Positions 48,001 to 60,100 of a stretch of DNA of 64,000 bases are shown piece by piece. Numbering within the stretch: position 1 is the first letter of the stretch; each line of letters begins with the position of its first letter. Source of the stretch: Callaeas wilsoni (taxonomy: Eukaryota; Chordata; Aves; Passeriformes; Callaeidae); assembly GCA_013398955.1 (NCBI GenBank), contig VWPU01004214.1, positions 1 to 64,000 on the forward strand. The letters are read 5' to 3'. Made by a program: the position numbers and the translations under genes. Below the pieces are notes generated by a model, which made no database searches, was not told the origin of the DNA, and saw only the letters and a program-made list of their open reading frames with translations.

Positions 48001-51000
48001 CCTCCCACAGGTGGGTGCTTGGCTTCAGCAAGGAGGGGAACTGGGGGACACGCTGCCTCCCAGATCACCTTCCTGCTCTCCACAGCTCTTCCCTGTATCC
48101 TTGGGTTATATCCTTCTGCATCTGCACTACCCAGCGTCTACCAGTGATGAATTTGTTCCCATTTTATTACCTTCTGCTCCATATCAGCCACATTTTCTGC
48201 AGTTCTTCACGTTGGCTCTACATTTCTCTCTCCTGAACAGCTCAGCATCAGTGGCATGTTCTGCCGTGTCACCGTTATACCCCATTTTCCACATAATGGT
48301 TTTTATTGCAGGACCATAGGGCCTGTCAGCTCAGCTGAGCATCCTTTACCTGGCCAGCTCTCCACGCTCCTGTTCCACAGCTGAGGGGCCCAATCTCACA
48401 TGCCCATTCATTTTTTTCCTTACTGCTGCTGGTGTTTTTAAGCATTCCATATAAAACTCCCCTCTCCCTTGAGCTCAGCAGATTATGCTGGAAGGAGACA
48501 TCTTTGCTGTGTTCCCAAGGTAGCCAGAGAAGTCCTCCAGCACAGAAAAGAAATTAGTTTGAAAGGAAAAAAGCATGCAGGGAAAAAAAATACACTTTTT
48601 CTTTCTGACGCGCTGCCTAGAGCCCCATGTGCCACAGGGCATCCACAAGTGATTTATTCCCTAAACTGATACTTTCCTTAGGACCTGAAAGTGTCTGTTT
48701 ATCCTGACCAGCTCCAAGGAGGGGATGTGCTGTGACAAAGGCCCCAAACATGTCAACAGCTGCAAAATGCACGAAGAGTGAGAGGTCTGTAGGTGACAAA
48801 TGGAGACAGTTCATGCAGCGCCTTCTGAGAACAGGGCTCTGCTGGCAGCCTGTGGCTTGCACAGCTTTAGGATTGTCCCCAGCAGGGTCACAAATTGCTG
48901 CTAAATGACAGCTGAACAGGAGCAGGAGGAGAAGCTGGCACTGGAGCTGTGCTGGTGAAGACTGACACTGGGACAAGCGCCATGCCAGGGCTGCATGGTG
49001 TCAAATCTGTCAGGAATGAGCCAGGAGAAAGAGCTCGAAGGTGCCCCTCTGTTCCGAGGGGAGCTGGAACCCCAGGGCATGGTTTTCTACCTGCCACAAT
49101 GGCAACATCTGCCCCAGGAAAAACACATCTGGCTCTCAGGAACACCCCACGAACTGCTGAGCATCCCCTCATTGGTGGGCAATGCCAAAGCCTCCTGCAG
49201 GTCCGGACCTGTGGCTCATTCTGGCAGCTCCAGACTCTGCTGTGTTACAGCTTTTTGTTCAGGTAGGCAAATTGTCTAAATTAACACTGAGACTTTCGGT
49301 ACAATACAGCTAATGCCAATGAAATACCTCAGGAAGGTAATTTGCTCCAAGTGCTTCCCTTGTTAGCAGCTGATTAGTGAATAAATAATTTCCAGAGGAG
49401 AACACGACAAAGCAAACTTCGCTAGCAATGAAAAGGCTACAGGACCGGGCAGCAATTTCTTTCCAATTAGTAATTAAATCTGCAGAGGCTCGTGATGGTC
49501 AGAGACAGAGCTACTGAAAACCTGGCTGGAATATCTACAGGTGCTGGGGAACGTGTCCCTCCATGGCTCTGCAAAGCTTTTGAGGAAATACTCACAACCA
49601 TTGCAACAACCTAGTAAAATCTGTATCAAAAGGAAAAGCAGGCAGTTGCCGACCCATGTCCCAGGCTTACTGCTCTTTTTTTTTTCGCCTTTTTCTGTGT
49701 CCCTCAGGACAGATGTCATGCTGCCCATGGCTCTGCTGAAGGCAGAGGGGTGGTTCTGGCGCCTGCCTGCTCTGCTGCTGCCAGGCATTTCTCAGCAAAG
49801 GCAAAATAATAGGTTGGCTTTTTATTTTTTTGGTTTGTAAAGTCAGGAACTCCATTTTAGTGCTGAAGCCCGTTGTTAGGCTTTGTGTTATTCTTGGCAC
49901 GCTGACCGAAGTGCGCTTGGTATGAATAGCAGAGCTGAAAAGTAAATATTGCATCCTCTGGGATCAGTGAAGAGGGAGGGTGGTGATATTGCTTAATGGA
50001 GCACCCCAGTGCCTGTTTGGGTTAGGCTCACAGTAATTGCTCCCTAGGTGAGTTTATACCAACAATTGATTATTTCAAATGGGAAAGAAGTACAAATGAG
50101 TAAGAGAATAAACACTGACGGTGTTATGAAACACAGGAGAGGGAAGCAAAAATCCCATGCAGCTTCAGCGCAGGGCTGGAAGGAAAGCTGGGCAGAAAAT
50201 CATGAATACTGTTTTCTCTACATGCAGTTTCTGATGAATGCCGAATGACATAAGAAATTGAATTTTCCCCTAAAGCTTAAGCTACAGAGCTATTTTCCAC
50301 AGCCTTATCTTCTACAAAGGAGACCCCTTTGCTGTCCCATCTCCTTCTCCACCCTGGAAAAACACAGGGCTCTCGACATGAGCAGCACTTTGCTGTGAGC
50401 CAGCAGGTGAGAAGACAAGGAGCAGGAATCTGTGACAGAGGAGCTCTGGGCTGAGTAACCTTAGGATAAAGCCCACCACGTCCTTCCAGAGACCCTGGCT
50501 GGGGCCACTGCAGCTCTGCCATAGGTGCAATGTGCCCCATCCTTTGCCACCAGCCTGTGCTGGTGGGACTGGTCTCCCGCTCCCCACAGCTGTGTCCCCC
50601 CACTGCTGTGTGTCACAGCAGCGTGTCCCCAGTTGCCACTCACCACGGGCTGCCTTTAGCCTGCTGCACCTCCAGAGGGGTTCCAACCAACCCATAACCA
50701 AGCTCTGCAGTCTGCAGATGCCCTCTGCTAGGCAGGGGACCAGCGCTGGCCCAAGGACACGGTGCCAGCCCAGCGGAGACCAGGAGCAGCCTGTCAGTCC
50801 CAGTGCTGCTGCCGCAGGGCCACCGCAGCAAATCCCCGGTGCCCAGGGGCAAACTGGTGCTGCTTCATGGTTTCTGGGCATCTTCCACCATGATTGTGCT
50901 GGCAGCTGCTAAGTGCTGGTTGTCGTGGCCTTGGGCCAGCACCACGAGACCTGGAGAGGATGCTCAGGTGTGAATTTGTGTGCCTGGAGAAGCAGCACCT

Positions 51001-51089
51001 GTCTGAGGATGGGCTGCAGCAGGAGGGTGCAGGAGGGCAGGGAAGGATTGGGAAGGAGAGTCCCCATGCTGCCGGGAATTGAAGGAAAT
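45002..51089. other. Intergenic DNA with AT-rich blocks
   Basis: No gene is recognised. About 46775-47110 is an AT-rich block (ATTATTTAAAATC, TATGATTATTTGATAATGC) and about 49270-49480 another (GATTAGTGAATAAATAATTTCC, CCAATTAGTAATTAAATC), both like conserved non-coding elements. The remainder is ordinary GC-moderate sequence with overlapping chance frames. Confidence 0.45.
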
Positions 51090-51510
51090 GCACGCCGACT
51101 GGGCACTTAGTGCAGAAACTGCCTGTGGGGGTGCGGGCTCCTGGGCAGGCGGTGCCCCCAGGGATGCTGCCACTGCGGCCGAGCACCGCAAGCTCCGCTC
51201 CTGCCCCAACAGAACCTGTGGCAGCGCCCTTCGAAAAGGCTGCGACGGCAGCGCCACGAGTCAGCCCCAGGCTGCCACGGCGGTCTCTGCAGCCGAGCTC
51301 ATTAGTGCCTGCAATCAGCAGGGCATGAAGGGGAGGTAATTACACGGGGAGCGCGGCTCGGGCTACGTGCGGGGTCTATAAATAGCACCGTGCGGTCCCG
51401 CTGCCCGCGGGGCTCAGCCACCCGGGACCGCGCGGGTCGGGATGGGGCCGGCGCTGCTGCCTGCGGAGCTGCCCACGGGGCTCTCTGTGGTGCCTGGGGA
51501 AAACCAGTAG
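51090..51510. other. Isolated intergenic CpG island
   Basis: By eye, about 400 bp is strongly GC-rich with dozens of CpG dinucleotides, between CpG-poor flanks. It is the only such island between FAM43A and the XXYLT1 exon. It contains a consensus TATA box at 51377 and ends just before A-rich sequence (A10 at 51553). CpG islands usually mark promoters or developmental regulatory elements. No known gene start coincides with it. Confidence 0.8.
51377..51385 (+). promoter_or_regulatory. Candidate TATA-box promoter of an unknown transcript
   Basis: TATAAATAG fits the TATA consensus TATAWAWR and sits in GC-rich island DNA (GGGGTC before, CACCGTGCGG after), the layout of a focused core promoter. 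Initiation would be predicted about 30 nt downstream, near 51405-51416. The first ATG after that (51442, G at -3 and G at +4) opens only a 22-codon frame ending TAG at 51508-51510, so a non-coding RNA, a short peptide or a spliced 5' exon are all possible. The direction is toward XXYLT1, on the opposite strand. Confidence 0.4.
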
Positions 51511-53060
51511 CGCTCAATTAAATGTTTCGCTTAACTACGCTTTTCTTAGCTGAAAAAAAAAATGCAGTGAGTTTCCCAGTGGACTGTGATTTTGAACCAA
51601 AAAAAAAAAGGAATTTATTTTTGGAAAAATACCTAAGCAAAAGGTTTCAGCCTGGGGCCATAGTGGCCACATGTAGGTGTTTCCCCCACACAGACCCTGG
51701 GACTCCATGGAGAGGGAAAAGTGCTCCCAGCCCTATGGAGAGCGTTCCTTGGCTGCAGGCAGAGGATGCCCAATGCCTGTCCCAGCTCCAGGGATGGCTG
51801 CGGGGCAGGGAGGGCACCTGGCCCCACACAGCCCTGTCTCCCAAGGTGTCACCCTGTGGCACCCATCGTGGTGCTTTAGAGCCAGTCCCGACACCCACAG
51901 CCACCCAGAGCTGCTCAGTCCCCAGTAAAAGCCATATTTGCTCATCACCCCACCCCTCCGCAGTGCTGGTGACACAAGTGGCCTGGCCTGTATTTCCAGC
52001 ATGGCCGTTTCCAAACTGATGGCAAGGTCCTGCCCTGGCATGTGAAGCCCCATGTGTCACTGGTGCCACCAGTGCGCCCTGACCAGTAAGCACCAGTAAC
52101 CCTCCTCATCCTTCCGGGTGCATCATCATGGTGCATCGCCTGCCCCAGATCCTGCCCCACTGCAGCCTCCAGCAAGGCTGGCTGCCTTGCCTTGCACAGT
52201 GAGGCTGGATCACCTTGTTTTTTGGTGAAAATGTGAGTCTAACACAGCAGGGTACTCTGCCTTTCCCTCACCTTTCATCACTTCTTTGCTGTTCCTTCCC
52301 TGGGGATGAGAAAATACTTGAAGACAAGGTTTTGTGCTATTTGGAAATGGATTGGTTCAGCACATCAGAGAGGGCAGGGTTCAGGATGCAGCCCATACCA
52401 TAGCCTGCTATCTCTGCAAATCAATTTGAGGGACAAGAGCCTCTCCTCCGATAAGTTCATTCATGGGAAGGAGCCCAGGACACTTCTGCCACATATGGTG
52501 TGTTCTGTTATTAGGTTAAGCCACAATCAGGTTCCTGCCCCTCTCTCTTGCATGTGCACATCACACAGATGCACACACGGGCTGTAAAACACGCTGGGCT
52601 GGGCTGGAGGTGGTTAATGAGCCGTGCAGGTCCCTGACACAGACCTGTGCAGGAGCTCGCCTGCCAGCCGGGCTCACCGAGGCAGCATTTATTTAGGGAA
52701 CAGCATGCTCAGCCTGAAGCTCACTCAATCACAGCACAGGCAGTTCCCAGCTCCTTCCAAACCAACCTGGGCTATGCTGGTGACGGTCTTTAAAAATCCA
52801 GCTTATTTGCATCACTCACATGGGACAGATGTGGGATAAGCTATGTGGGGCACCACATTCAACTGCCCAGCAGATACACATCAGCTACTTTTTAATCATG
52901 ATAAGAGCAAGAAAACTCCCATTGCACAGGACTTCAGTTGTGCCACAGAAAAACAGCCAAGCATGTCTGACATCTGCACCTTTTATTCTCGTATGAAAGG
53001 TTAAGGCAAAGCTAAAAAATGAACCTATTGCTACACACTCACTGAACACTTCTAGGACAA
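51511..53060. other. Intergenic DNA beyond the XXYLT1 3' end, no gene seen
   Basis: No recognisable gene. Short A-runs lie at 51553-51562 and near 51600. Possible alternative - strand poly(A) signals for XXYLT1 are AATAAA at 52987-52982 and ATTAAA at 52896-52891. Confidence 0.5.
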
Positions 53061-53716
53061 TACAGGGCAGTAAAGCTTTTATTGCTATGAAGAACCAATG
53101 AAGGGCTTTAAAGCTCATCTAGCATTCCATTTTTGTTTGTAAGTAACCCAATTTAAAGCAGCTTTTCAGTCTTTAAAACCCCCTCGCCTTTCTGGAATGC
53201 TTCAAAAGGAAGATGACCTGAGGACAGTGTCTGCTGTCTGGAGGGACCAGACCAATGCTCTGCATGAGGTGCAGAAATGGGCCACCAAGGAATGACAAAA
53301 GAAACCCAACTGCCTGCGGGGGACTCCTGCTGACCATCAGACAAGGCAAAGCTGCACAGCACCCAGGGAGCTGGACCCTGCCCAGTGCAAAAGCAGCGGT
53401 CTCTGATGGCCCCTCAGCTGTCCCCATGCCCCAGCAGCTGAGGCACAGATGGGCACCATGGACTTTGCCAAGCAGAGCCAGGAGCTGAGCCCTGGATACA
53501 GTGGCTGTGGATGTCCTGTTCCAACAACTGAACTGCACTTCCTCTTGGAGGGTGAGGCTACAGGCAGTGGGATACTGAATGCTCTTGGGATCCCTAGATC
53601 CCCCTGGGATATGCTGGATCAGAGCTGGTCACCCTTCCTGAGCGACTGTTAGTGCAGCCACTATGGCTTTGCAGGCCTTGCTGCAGTCAGAGCTGCTCCT
53701 GGGGGCAGTGGGAGCC
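53061..53716 (-). other. XXYLT1: XXYLT1 3' UTR
   Basis: Runs on the - strand from just after the TAA stop (53719-53717) to the expected cleavage site about 15-25 nt past the AATAAA at 53083-53078. The length, about 0.65 kb, is an inference from that signal. Use of the more distal signals would lengthen it by 100-200 nt. Confidence 0.6.
53078..53083 (-). terminator. XXYLT1: XXYLT1 poly(A) signal AATAAA
   Basis: A canonical AATAAA on the - strand is followed by the G/T-rich GTGTTCAGTGAGTGTGTAG (about 53052-53034), a good downstream element. It is the best signal after the XXYLT1 stop; a second AATAAA occurs at 52987-52982. Confidence 0.65.
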
Positions 53717-54113
53717 TTAGTCTTCAGGGATCGGGGTGTTGCAGTTCCCATGGTAAATTCTGACCTCCCCCTCACACTGGAAGTACTGGTCAAACACATC
53801 GCTGTATCCATGGTCCCTCCACCATGTGCAAAGCTGCCGATTCCACGTGCAGTCAAGCACATGGAAAAGCTCTGGATGCTCCATCCCCACCATAGTGAAG
53901 AAATCCTGGTCCCCAAGGTGGCCCTTGAAGTGGTACTTCTCAGTCAGCTTCTGCACCATGGTGGGCTCCAGCAGCTGGTTGTAGAGCTTGGATTGCCTCA
54001 TGGCTTCCAGGTTCAGGAGCAGGACACCACTGTTGAAGCCTGGCAGCCCATCAGGAGGGGGCTCCCCCACTTTGGTTTGGGGGTTCTCACGGCGATACTG
54101 CCAGAAGGTGTGC
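53717..54113 (-). CDS. XXYLT1: XXYLT1 last coding exon (C-terminal 131 residues)
   Basis: Encodes the C-terminal part of xyloside xylosyltransferase 1, a GT8-family type II membrane enzyme of the ER that adds the terminal alpha-1,3-xylose to xylose-glucose on Notch EGF repeats. Recognisable segments are HTFWQYRRENPQTKVGEPPP, GFNSGVLLLNLEAMRQS, YHFKGHLGDQDFFTM, HVLDCTWNRQLCTWW and the terminus IYHGNCNTPIPED. The His of the HGNC motif is probably the metal-binding histidine typical of GT8 enzymes; the DxD motif lies in an earlier exon. The exon begins after a strong acceptor (TTCTTCCTCTCTTTCCAG), and its first base completes a split Arg codon. The frame is intact to TAA. Earlier exons (about two thirds of the protein) are not in the window. 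Confidence 0.95.
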
Positions 54114-57100
54114 CTGGAAAGAGAGGAAGAACAGGCACAGGGATGTCAGGGAGTGCAGCCTGAAGAGCAGCCACCTCAAGTCTGGGCAGGTCTGGATCAC
54201 AGCACAGGATCTACCACCCACCCAAGAGATCTCACCGTGCTTGTCTTCTGTCTGGAGGCACCCAGCTTCTCAGAAAAGCCAGTGGTTCACAGGCTGCCTT
54301 TCTCTCCATCCCTGGGCACAGGATATTGCCCAGACTTCAAACCACTCTGCTTACCATCTCCTAAAGCCCCTTTTGTTTCTACCAGCATCATTCTGGTGAG
54401 GCAAGTGGACACAGGATTGTGTGACTGCTCACATGGCTGTGCAGGGAGACAAAACCACATCCCCAGTGCCTTGGGTAAACCACCAGAAGTGTCCTAATTT
54501 CGATTATCTAAGCAAGCAGCCCAGAAATTTCTTTGGCTCCTTTCTCAGTCCTGGGTCAGAGAATACACCTCACCATACATACACTGGCTGCTTCCACTTG
54601 CAGGAATTGAATTAATCCTGTGCTATTCCCCAAGTAGCTGGATCTACCCCCCAAAACTGCTCCCATTCAGTCTGAAAGTCTTCTTCCCTCAAACAGCATC
54701 CTCTGCTGCAAAGCTGAGCACCTGTGAGCTGTCTGAGCCTGCTGTTCAGAGGAGGGCAGGAGGGACCCGTGACCCCCACCATCATCTGACAGCCCAGGGC
54801 TGCCAGCACTGCTCTCTCCTTCCAGCCCTCACACTTAAGGTAAAGCTACAGAAGGGTTTTTTTACACCTTGCTGTGAAGATGTCAAGGAGAAACACTGTT
54901 AGAAAGAATAAGCCGAGCCTGCTACTGGTTCCTCTTCAAACCTGTCAGACATCATCCAAGTCTCCATGCAGCTCAAGGCAACGAGAACTTGTTTCTAGAT
55001 TTAGCACCCAAATGTGTAAAGTGGTCCCATGCTTGGAAGCTGAAGCTGGACTCCCTCAGATGTAAGAGGATTCAGGGACATTTGCCCCTGGGACGGCTCC
55101 AGAGGCCAAGTGGGTACGCCTCCACTGCAAGCATTTAAATTTAAATTTTCCTTCTAAGAAGCTGTGTTGAGCTCCCACAGGAACTTGCTCAGGGACTCCT
55201 ATAGCTTGTACAGAGATCAGACTATCAAATCCATCCTTCTGGCCGGTGCTCTGGATCCCCAGCACAGCAAGACTGGCCAAGGTGACAGCCAGGATTCAAA
55301 AGCCACCAGCAGAATTATCCCGGCTGAGAATGTGGATCTATTAATGATGTCAACCGTGAATATCTTTTTTATTTCCTGATCTGGAGAACAACAAGCATCA
55401 TGCAGCATCACTTCCTTAAAACTTTCCATTAAAGCACTGGTATTTCCCATTTCATTAAGGGTCTTTACACCGCTCCCTCTCCCCTGATTCAGAATGGAAA
55501 GGGTTTTTCCTAGTGCCAGTTTTCCATGGAAGGAGGGCTCAGTCTTTAAGCAGTTGTATCCATGCTTCTCAGGGAAGGGGAGTGGAGGATAGGCTGCCTC
55601 ATCAGAGCTCATGGGCAGCAGTGCTCATTGGATCTAAAGGGTGGGGAAAGGATAAAGGGCTCTGCCTCTGCAAAGAGCAGCTGTGTCTTGAGGACAGGCA
55701 AAAACAACTTATGGATGGGCTGCTGCTTAGAAAAGGAAGGCGAAGCGTTCTCCACGCAGCATTAGAGGGAAGCTCAACCTGCAAAGACAAGCCCCAGCCA
55801 CGTACCAATCAGCCTCCTGAAGTGCTCAGATCCTGGGGGTGGCTCAAGCCCACCTCTGCATCCTCGGCTCTCTGCTTCTCCCTAGCAGTGCCAAGAAAGC
55901 CATCTCCCTGTCCAGAATGTTATGCTGGAAGCTGACAGGAGGGAGAGGGTGAGCAGTGCCACAGAGGGGAGGCACATTTCCAGCTCCACAGCAATGAAGC
56001 TGATTCCTTTCAACTTCTTACCTCCGAACACATGCTGCCCAAGCTAAGGGACAAGATTACAGCCACTGCAAGCAGCCAGGGTAAGAAAAATGCAAGCACC
56101 CAGGCCCTCGGCATTGCCAGGCCATGGTGGGGCTAAAGCAAACCTGTATCAAATGACTCAATTTTTCAGCAATGCCGTTCCCCAGATGACTCGTGGACGG
56201 CTGATAACGTGCCCTTTTCTACAGGAAGAGGAGACAGACTGACAAGCAGCAATTGTTCAGCCCTTCCTCCCAGCACTGGCGTGACAGGGCCGTCCTCCCC
56301 CGGCCCTGTGCGGGGTGTGGGGCTGGCAGGGAGGGTACGGCCATCCCCAGGGAGCGATGCTGAGGTGAGATCCAGGACGTGATGAGCTGCAGGTGGCTCC
56401 GCAGTGCCGATGGTTTGGGAACCTGCTCACAGCTGAGCACAACAGCCTTACCCCTGCTGGGCTCAGGCCAACCAAGGAAAAGGTATCCTGGCAGGGCCAC
56501 TGGCAGCAGCTGTTTAGACAGGATTTTTCTTGGCTTTTGTCTTTCAAGCGAGTTTTGGTGCTGTCCTGTGGGGCCAGGACAGAGAAGAGCATGGCTGAAA
56601 GTCACCTCCACCCAGTTAGAAGTGGAAGGAGTGGCAAGTATGAGAGCATTGTTCTCTTCAGAGGAGATGAGGCCAGGGAAGCACAACCAGCCAAACAGCT
56701 GACACAGCCTGCACCCACTCCACTCTGTCCTGCCTGGCATCGCCCCTTGGCACCCACCTCAAATTTTGGCAAAACATAAGGGGAAAACTCCAGGGGCTGG
56801 ATGAACGTGCTGTCAGGATTTGTCCTTGAGACAATCATCAAGGAACTGAACCCCAACTAGATGCAATGGAAAAGTCTCCCTGACCCAAGCCCCTGGAGTG
56901 GCCGGAATCTCCCTGGGAACAGGCAGTTCAGGCAGGGCAGTGTGCCCTCCTCTCTGTGTCCGCAGCAGCAGAGGGGCAGGAAGGCAGCCTGGAGATGCTG
57001 GCACCACCAGGATGCATCGAGGCAGGAAGCTGTTAGCTGGGAGAAAGGGAAGAGAAAGGAAGAGGAGGCATTTGGGGCTTTTGTTAACTGCTCCAACCCA

Positions 57101-60100
57101 TCCAGATGGGAGGGGACAGAGGTGACCTGTGGCCCCAGACCCCGTGCCATGGTGCAGGGGAGCCGTGCGAGGCCTGCCGCGAGCAGCCGCCTGCAGCCCC
57201 AACAGGCTTTGCTTTGAGGAGCTGTTTATAAACAGAGCCGGCGTGTGCTAGGAAACATCTGGAGAAGAGCATTTCCAAGCATTCAAATGCCAGGCCCAGG
57301 CAGCCCAGATAAAAAACCCTGCTTCCAGCAGGACTTCCCTTGCTGGCCCAGCACAGGGCGCTGCGGCCGCACCTCCCCTGCCTCGCAGCCCGGCGCTCAG
57401 GAGCCCCAGCTCACAGAGCTGCCATCACACCCTTCCAAACGCCTCGCTGGGGACAGCAGCCAGGGCAGGAGGGACCACTCCACCCACCAGCTGTATTCTG
57501 CAGGGCCTTCTCTTGTTTTCATGCGCAGCTAGGGACAAACAAGTGGGGGAAAGACTTTGTCCAAATCGGTGAACTTGCACTCATTTACTTCAGCTCTGGA
57601 TTACAGGACAACTTCATGGGATGAGCTGGAAACCTCTGGTAAAGCAGCTGAGTGCCCGAGCTGGCAGGAAAGGCAAGATGCAGGGGCTACTGCCAGCTAG
57701 GAGACCAGCAGCAAGCTCAAAGCACTTGCCCCACAAGCAGCAGACTGGGCTTGTGTGCCTATACCCATCTGATGTTTTTGAGGCTGCAACCCTGCCACAC
57801 CAGCTGTGCAGCTGCCACTGGGCTTGCTGCTGAGGATGTGGGTTTTCCCCACGCATCTAGATCTCCAGGAATGCCTTCCCCCACAGGCATCTGGGGAATC
57901 AAGGAGCCAGGTTAAAAAGACATGAAATGAAACGAGATGCCAGGCCAGACCCAGGGTGGCTGTGGTTAGAGGATGCTCCTGGCAGGCTGCAGGGTCTCTG
58001 AATGCCACTGTGCACTGCATGAGCCTATGCAGCATGGTACCCAGGAAGGAAGGCTGCATGGCCTCTCCCTCACCAAAGGGGAAGAAAAGCCGACAGTCAT
58101 GGGATAAAGCCACAAAAACAGGGAATCTGCAAGATTCTAGATGTAATAAGCATCCCAGAAACAGTCAGCTCCTGTCTATCCTCCCAGAAACAGGAGCTCA
58201 CTGATTTGCTCCTACCTCTTACCAAGTGCTGCCAGGATTTGGGCAGCACCTTGAGGATGCGTTTTGTCAGCAAGCCTCTCTCACAGGGGTCAGGGGCTGC
58301 GGGATCCTGAGCCCCAGCCAGCTAGACATGAGGCTCCTGGAGCAGAAGGGAAGCACGGGCTGCCAGCCATCCCTCTCTGAGCCACTCCGACAGCAGCCCT
58401 GCCAGCCCAAACACCAACTAAAACAACAAGCACACACTCTCGTACCTCCAAATACCTTGTTCAGCTCCTGAGCCAGAACATGCATGGCTGTCAGCGTTAT
58501 CCCCAGCTGCAGGCACGTGCCCAGCTGGCAAACACCACTGCCCCTGTGCAATGAGGCACAAGCGCACCTTGCTCCCTGCTCCGTGTGCTGCCAGGACTCC
58601 CCCGGGGCGGCAGGAGGACACGGCACCTGGCTGTGGTCCCACCAAGCAATCCCTGGCTGAGCTGCCCACCTGGTGGTGCCTGGGAGCTGGTGGGCCCCAG
58701 AGAGCTGGTCAAAGAGGCAGATGGGATGGGAGCCCCACTGTGAAGTATGCAGTGTCCTGATGGGGACAGGGGATGTGCTCGAAATGGGAGAGAACAAAGG
58801 GGAGACGCTGATAGCAGCTTCTATCCTGCCTGGAGGGGAGGGTGTGGGTAGTGGGGAGAGAAGAGTAATGCGAATGACGGTGTGGTCCATTCAGGGGGTG
58901 GTGGTGACTCTTCCCCTTAATCCTCAGCATGAAGTAAGAGCACAACCAAAAACTTCCCGGCACCCTTCTCCTCTTGGCTAATCCTCACTGTGGCAGGCAG
59001 CTGTCAGCCCCTTACCATCACTGTGTTCAACTGAGATTAACCCTCAGGAAAAGGCCAGCTCCCCTTCCTCCCTCTCCTCTCACCTCCAGCAGGCATTGCT
59101 GCAATGAAGGTGGGCCCTTCCAAGTTTCTGCCAGACAAAGGGAGGCAACCGCCCGGGTCTGCTCCCAGAGCAGCATCCAACCCAGCTTCCTCCTCCTGCC
59201 CCAGCAGCCAGACCTCAGCCTGGCAAGCTCTGAGGCTTTGCAACAAAGCAGCCCTTGTTGCTAATTGTGTATTTTCCATGTGCAATTGCTAAACCCCTTA
59301 AGGAGCCAGGACAGCCGGTTCAGTACCAGCCCACTCCACAGCACCTTAGCTGAGGCTGAACAGCTTGTGCAATCCAGGAAATCCCAGATCCATGCTTCTC
59401 AGGAGCACCATGTACCCAGTGATGTGCAGTGGCATCACCAACACAGCAGTACCCCTTGCCTTGCAGGGGAAAATGTCATCATGGGGCAAAACAACCCCAA
59501 TTTCCATCCCGGAAAAAAGAGCAGGATGTGTTGGTGTGCACATCAGGACCACTTCACCCTTCTCTGATGGGTTCAGGGTAAAGCTCCAGCTCGGGCAGGA
59601 CCTCCAGCCCTCCCATGGAAAATACTGATGAAGCAACTGAGCTCTTCAATGAGGACATCAGTAATTCCTTAATAAACTTCTCACGTAATGCACAAATTAT
59701 GTCTGTACAGTGCTGGTCTCTACCACAGCCCATCCTGCATGCCAAACTTTTAAAAGGCCTGTATTTAGAGCAGCAAATTGATTCTCACTGATGACATTTC
59801 TGTGTGGACTTAGTCCAAAAATCAGAACACTTAAATAGATGACGAATGACAACTTCTGAACACAGCTTGTGAGCAAAACCTTTCTATGGGATAGATTTTC
59901 AAGGGTGGCCCTCCTCACCACCAAACATTTGTACACCCCACACCAGTGCTAAAATCATCCTCCAAATAGAGGTGGAGACCATAAACCCCTGTCTGGGTCA
60001 CACCAGTTTCCTTCCCTCTGTAGATCAGATGCCTGTGGCACTGGTGGCAGCACGGAGAAATGACCTGTGTATGTCAGACCATCCTCTATCAGCACCAGTA

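Noticed and set aside
53663..54163. A 166-codon + strand open frame at the XXYLT1 exon
   Set aside because: It is the antisense shadow of the conserved XXYLT1 last exon; the - strand frame matches the known protein and has a proper splice acceptor and stop.
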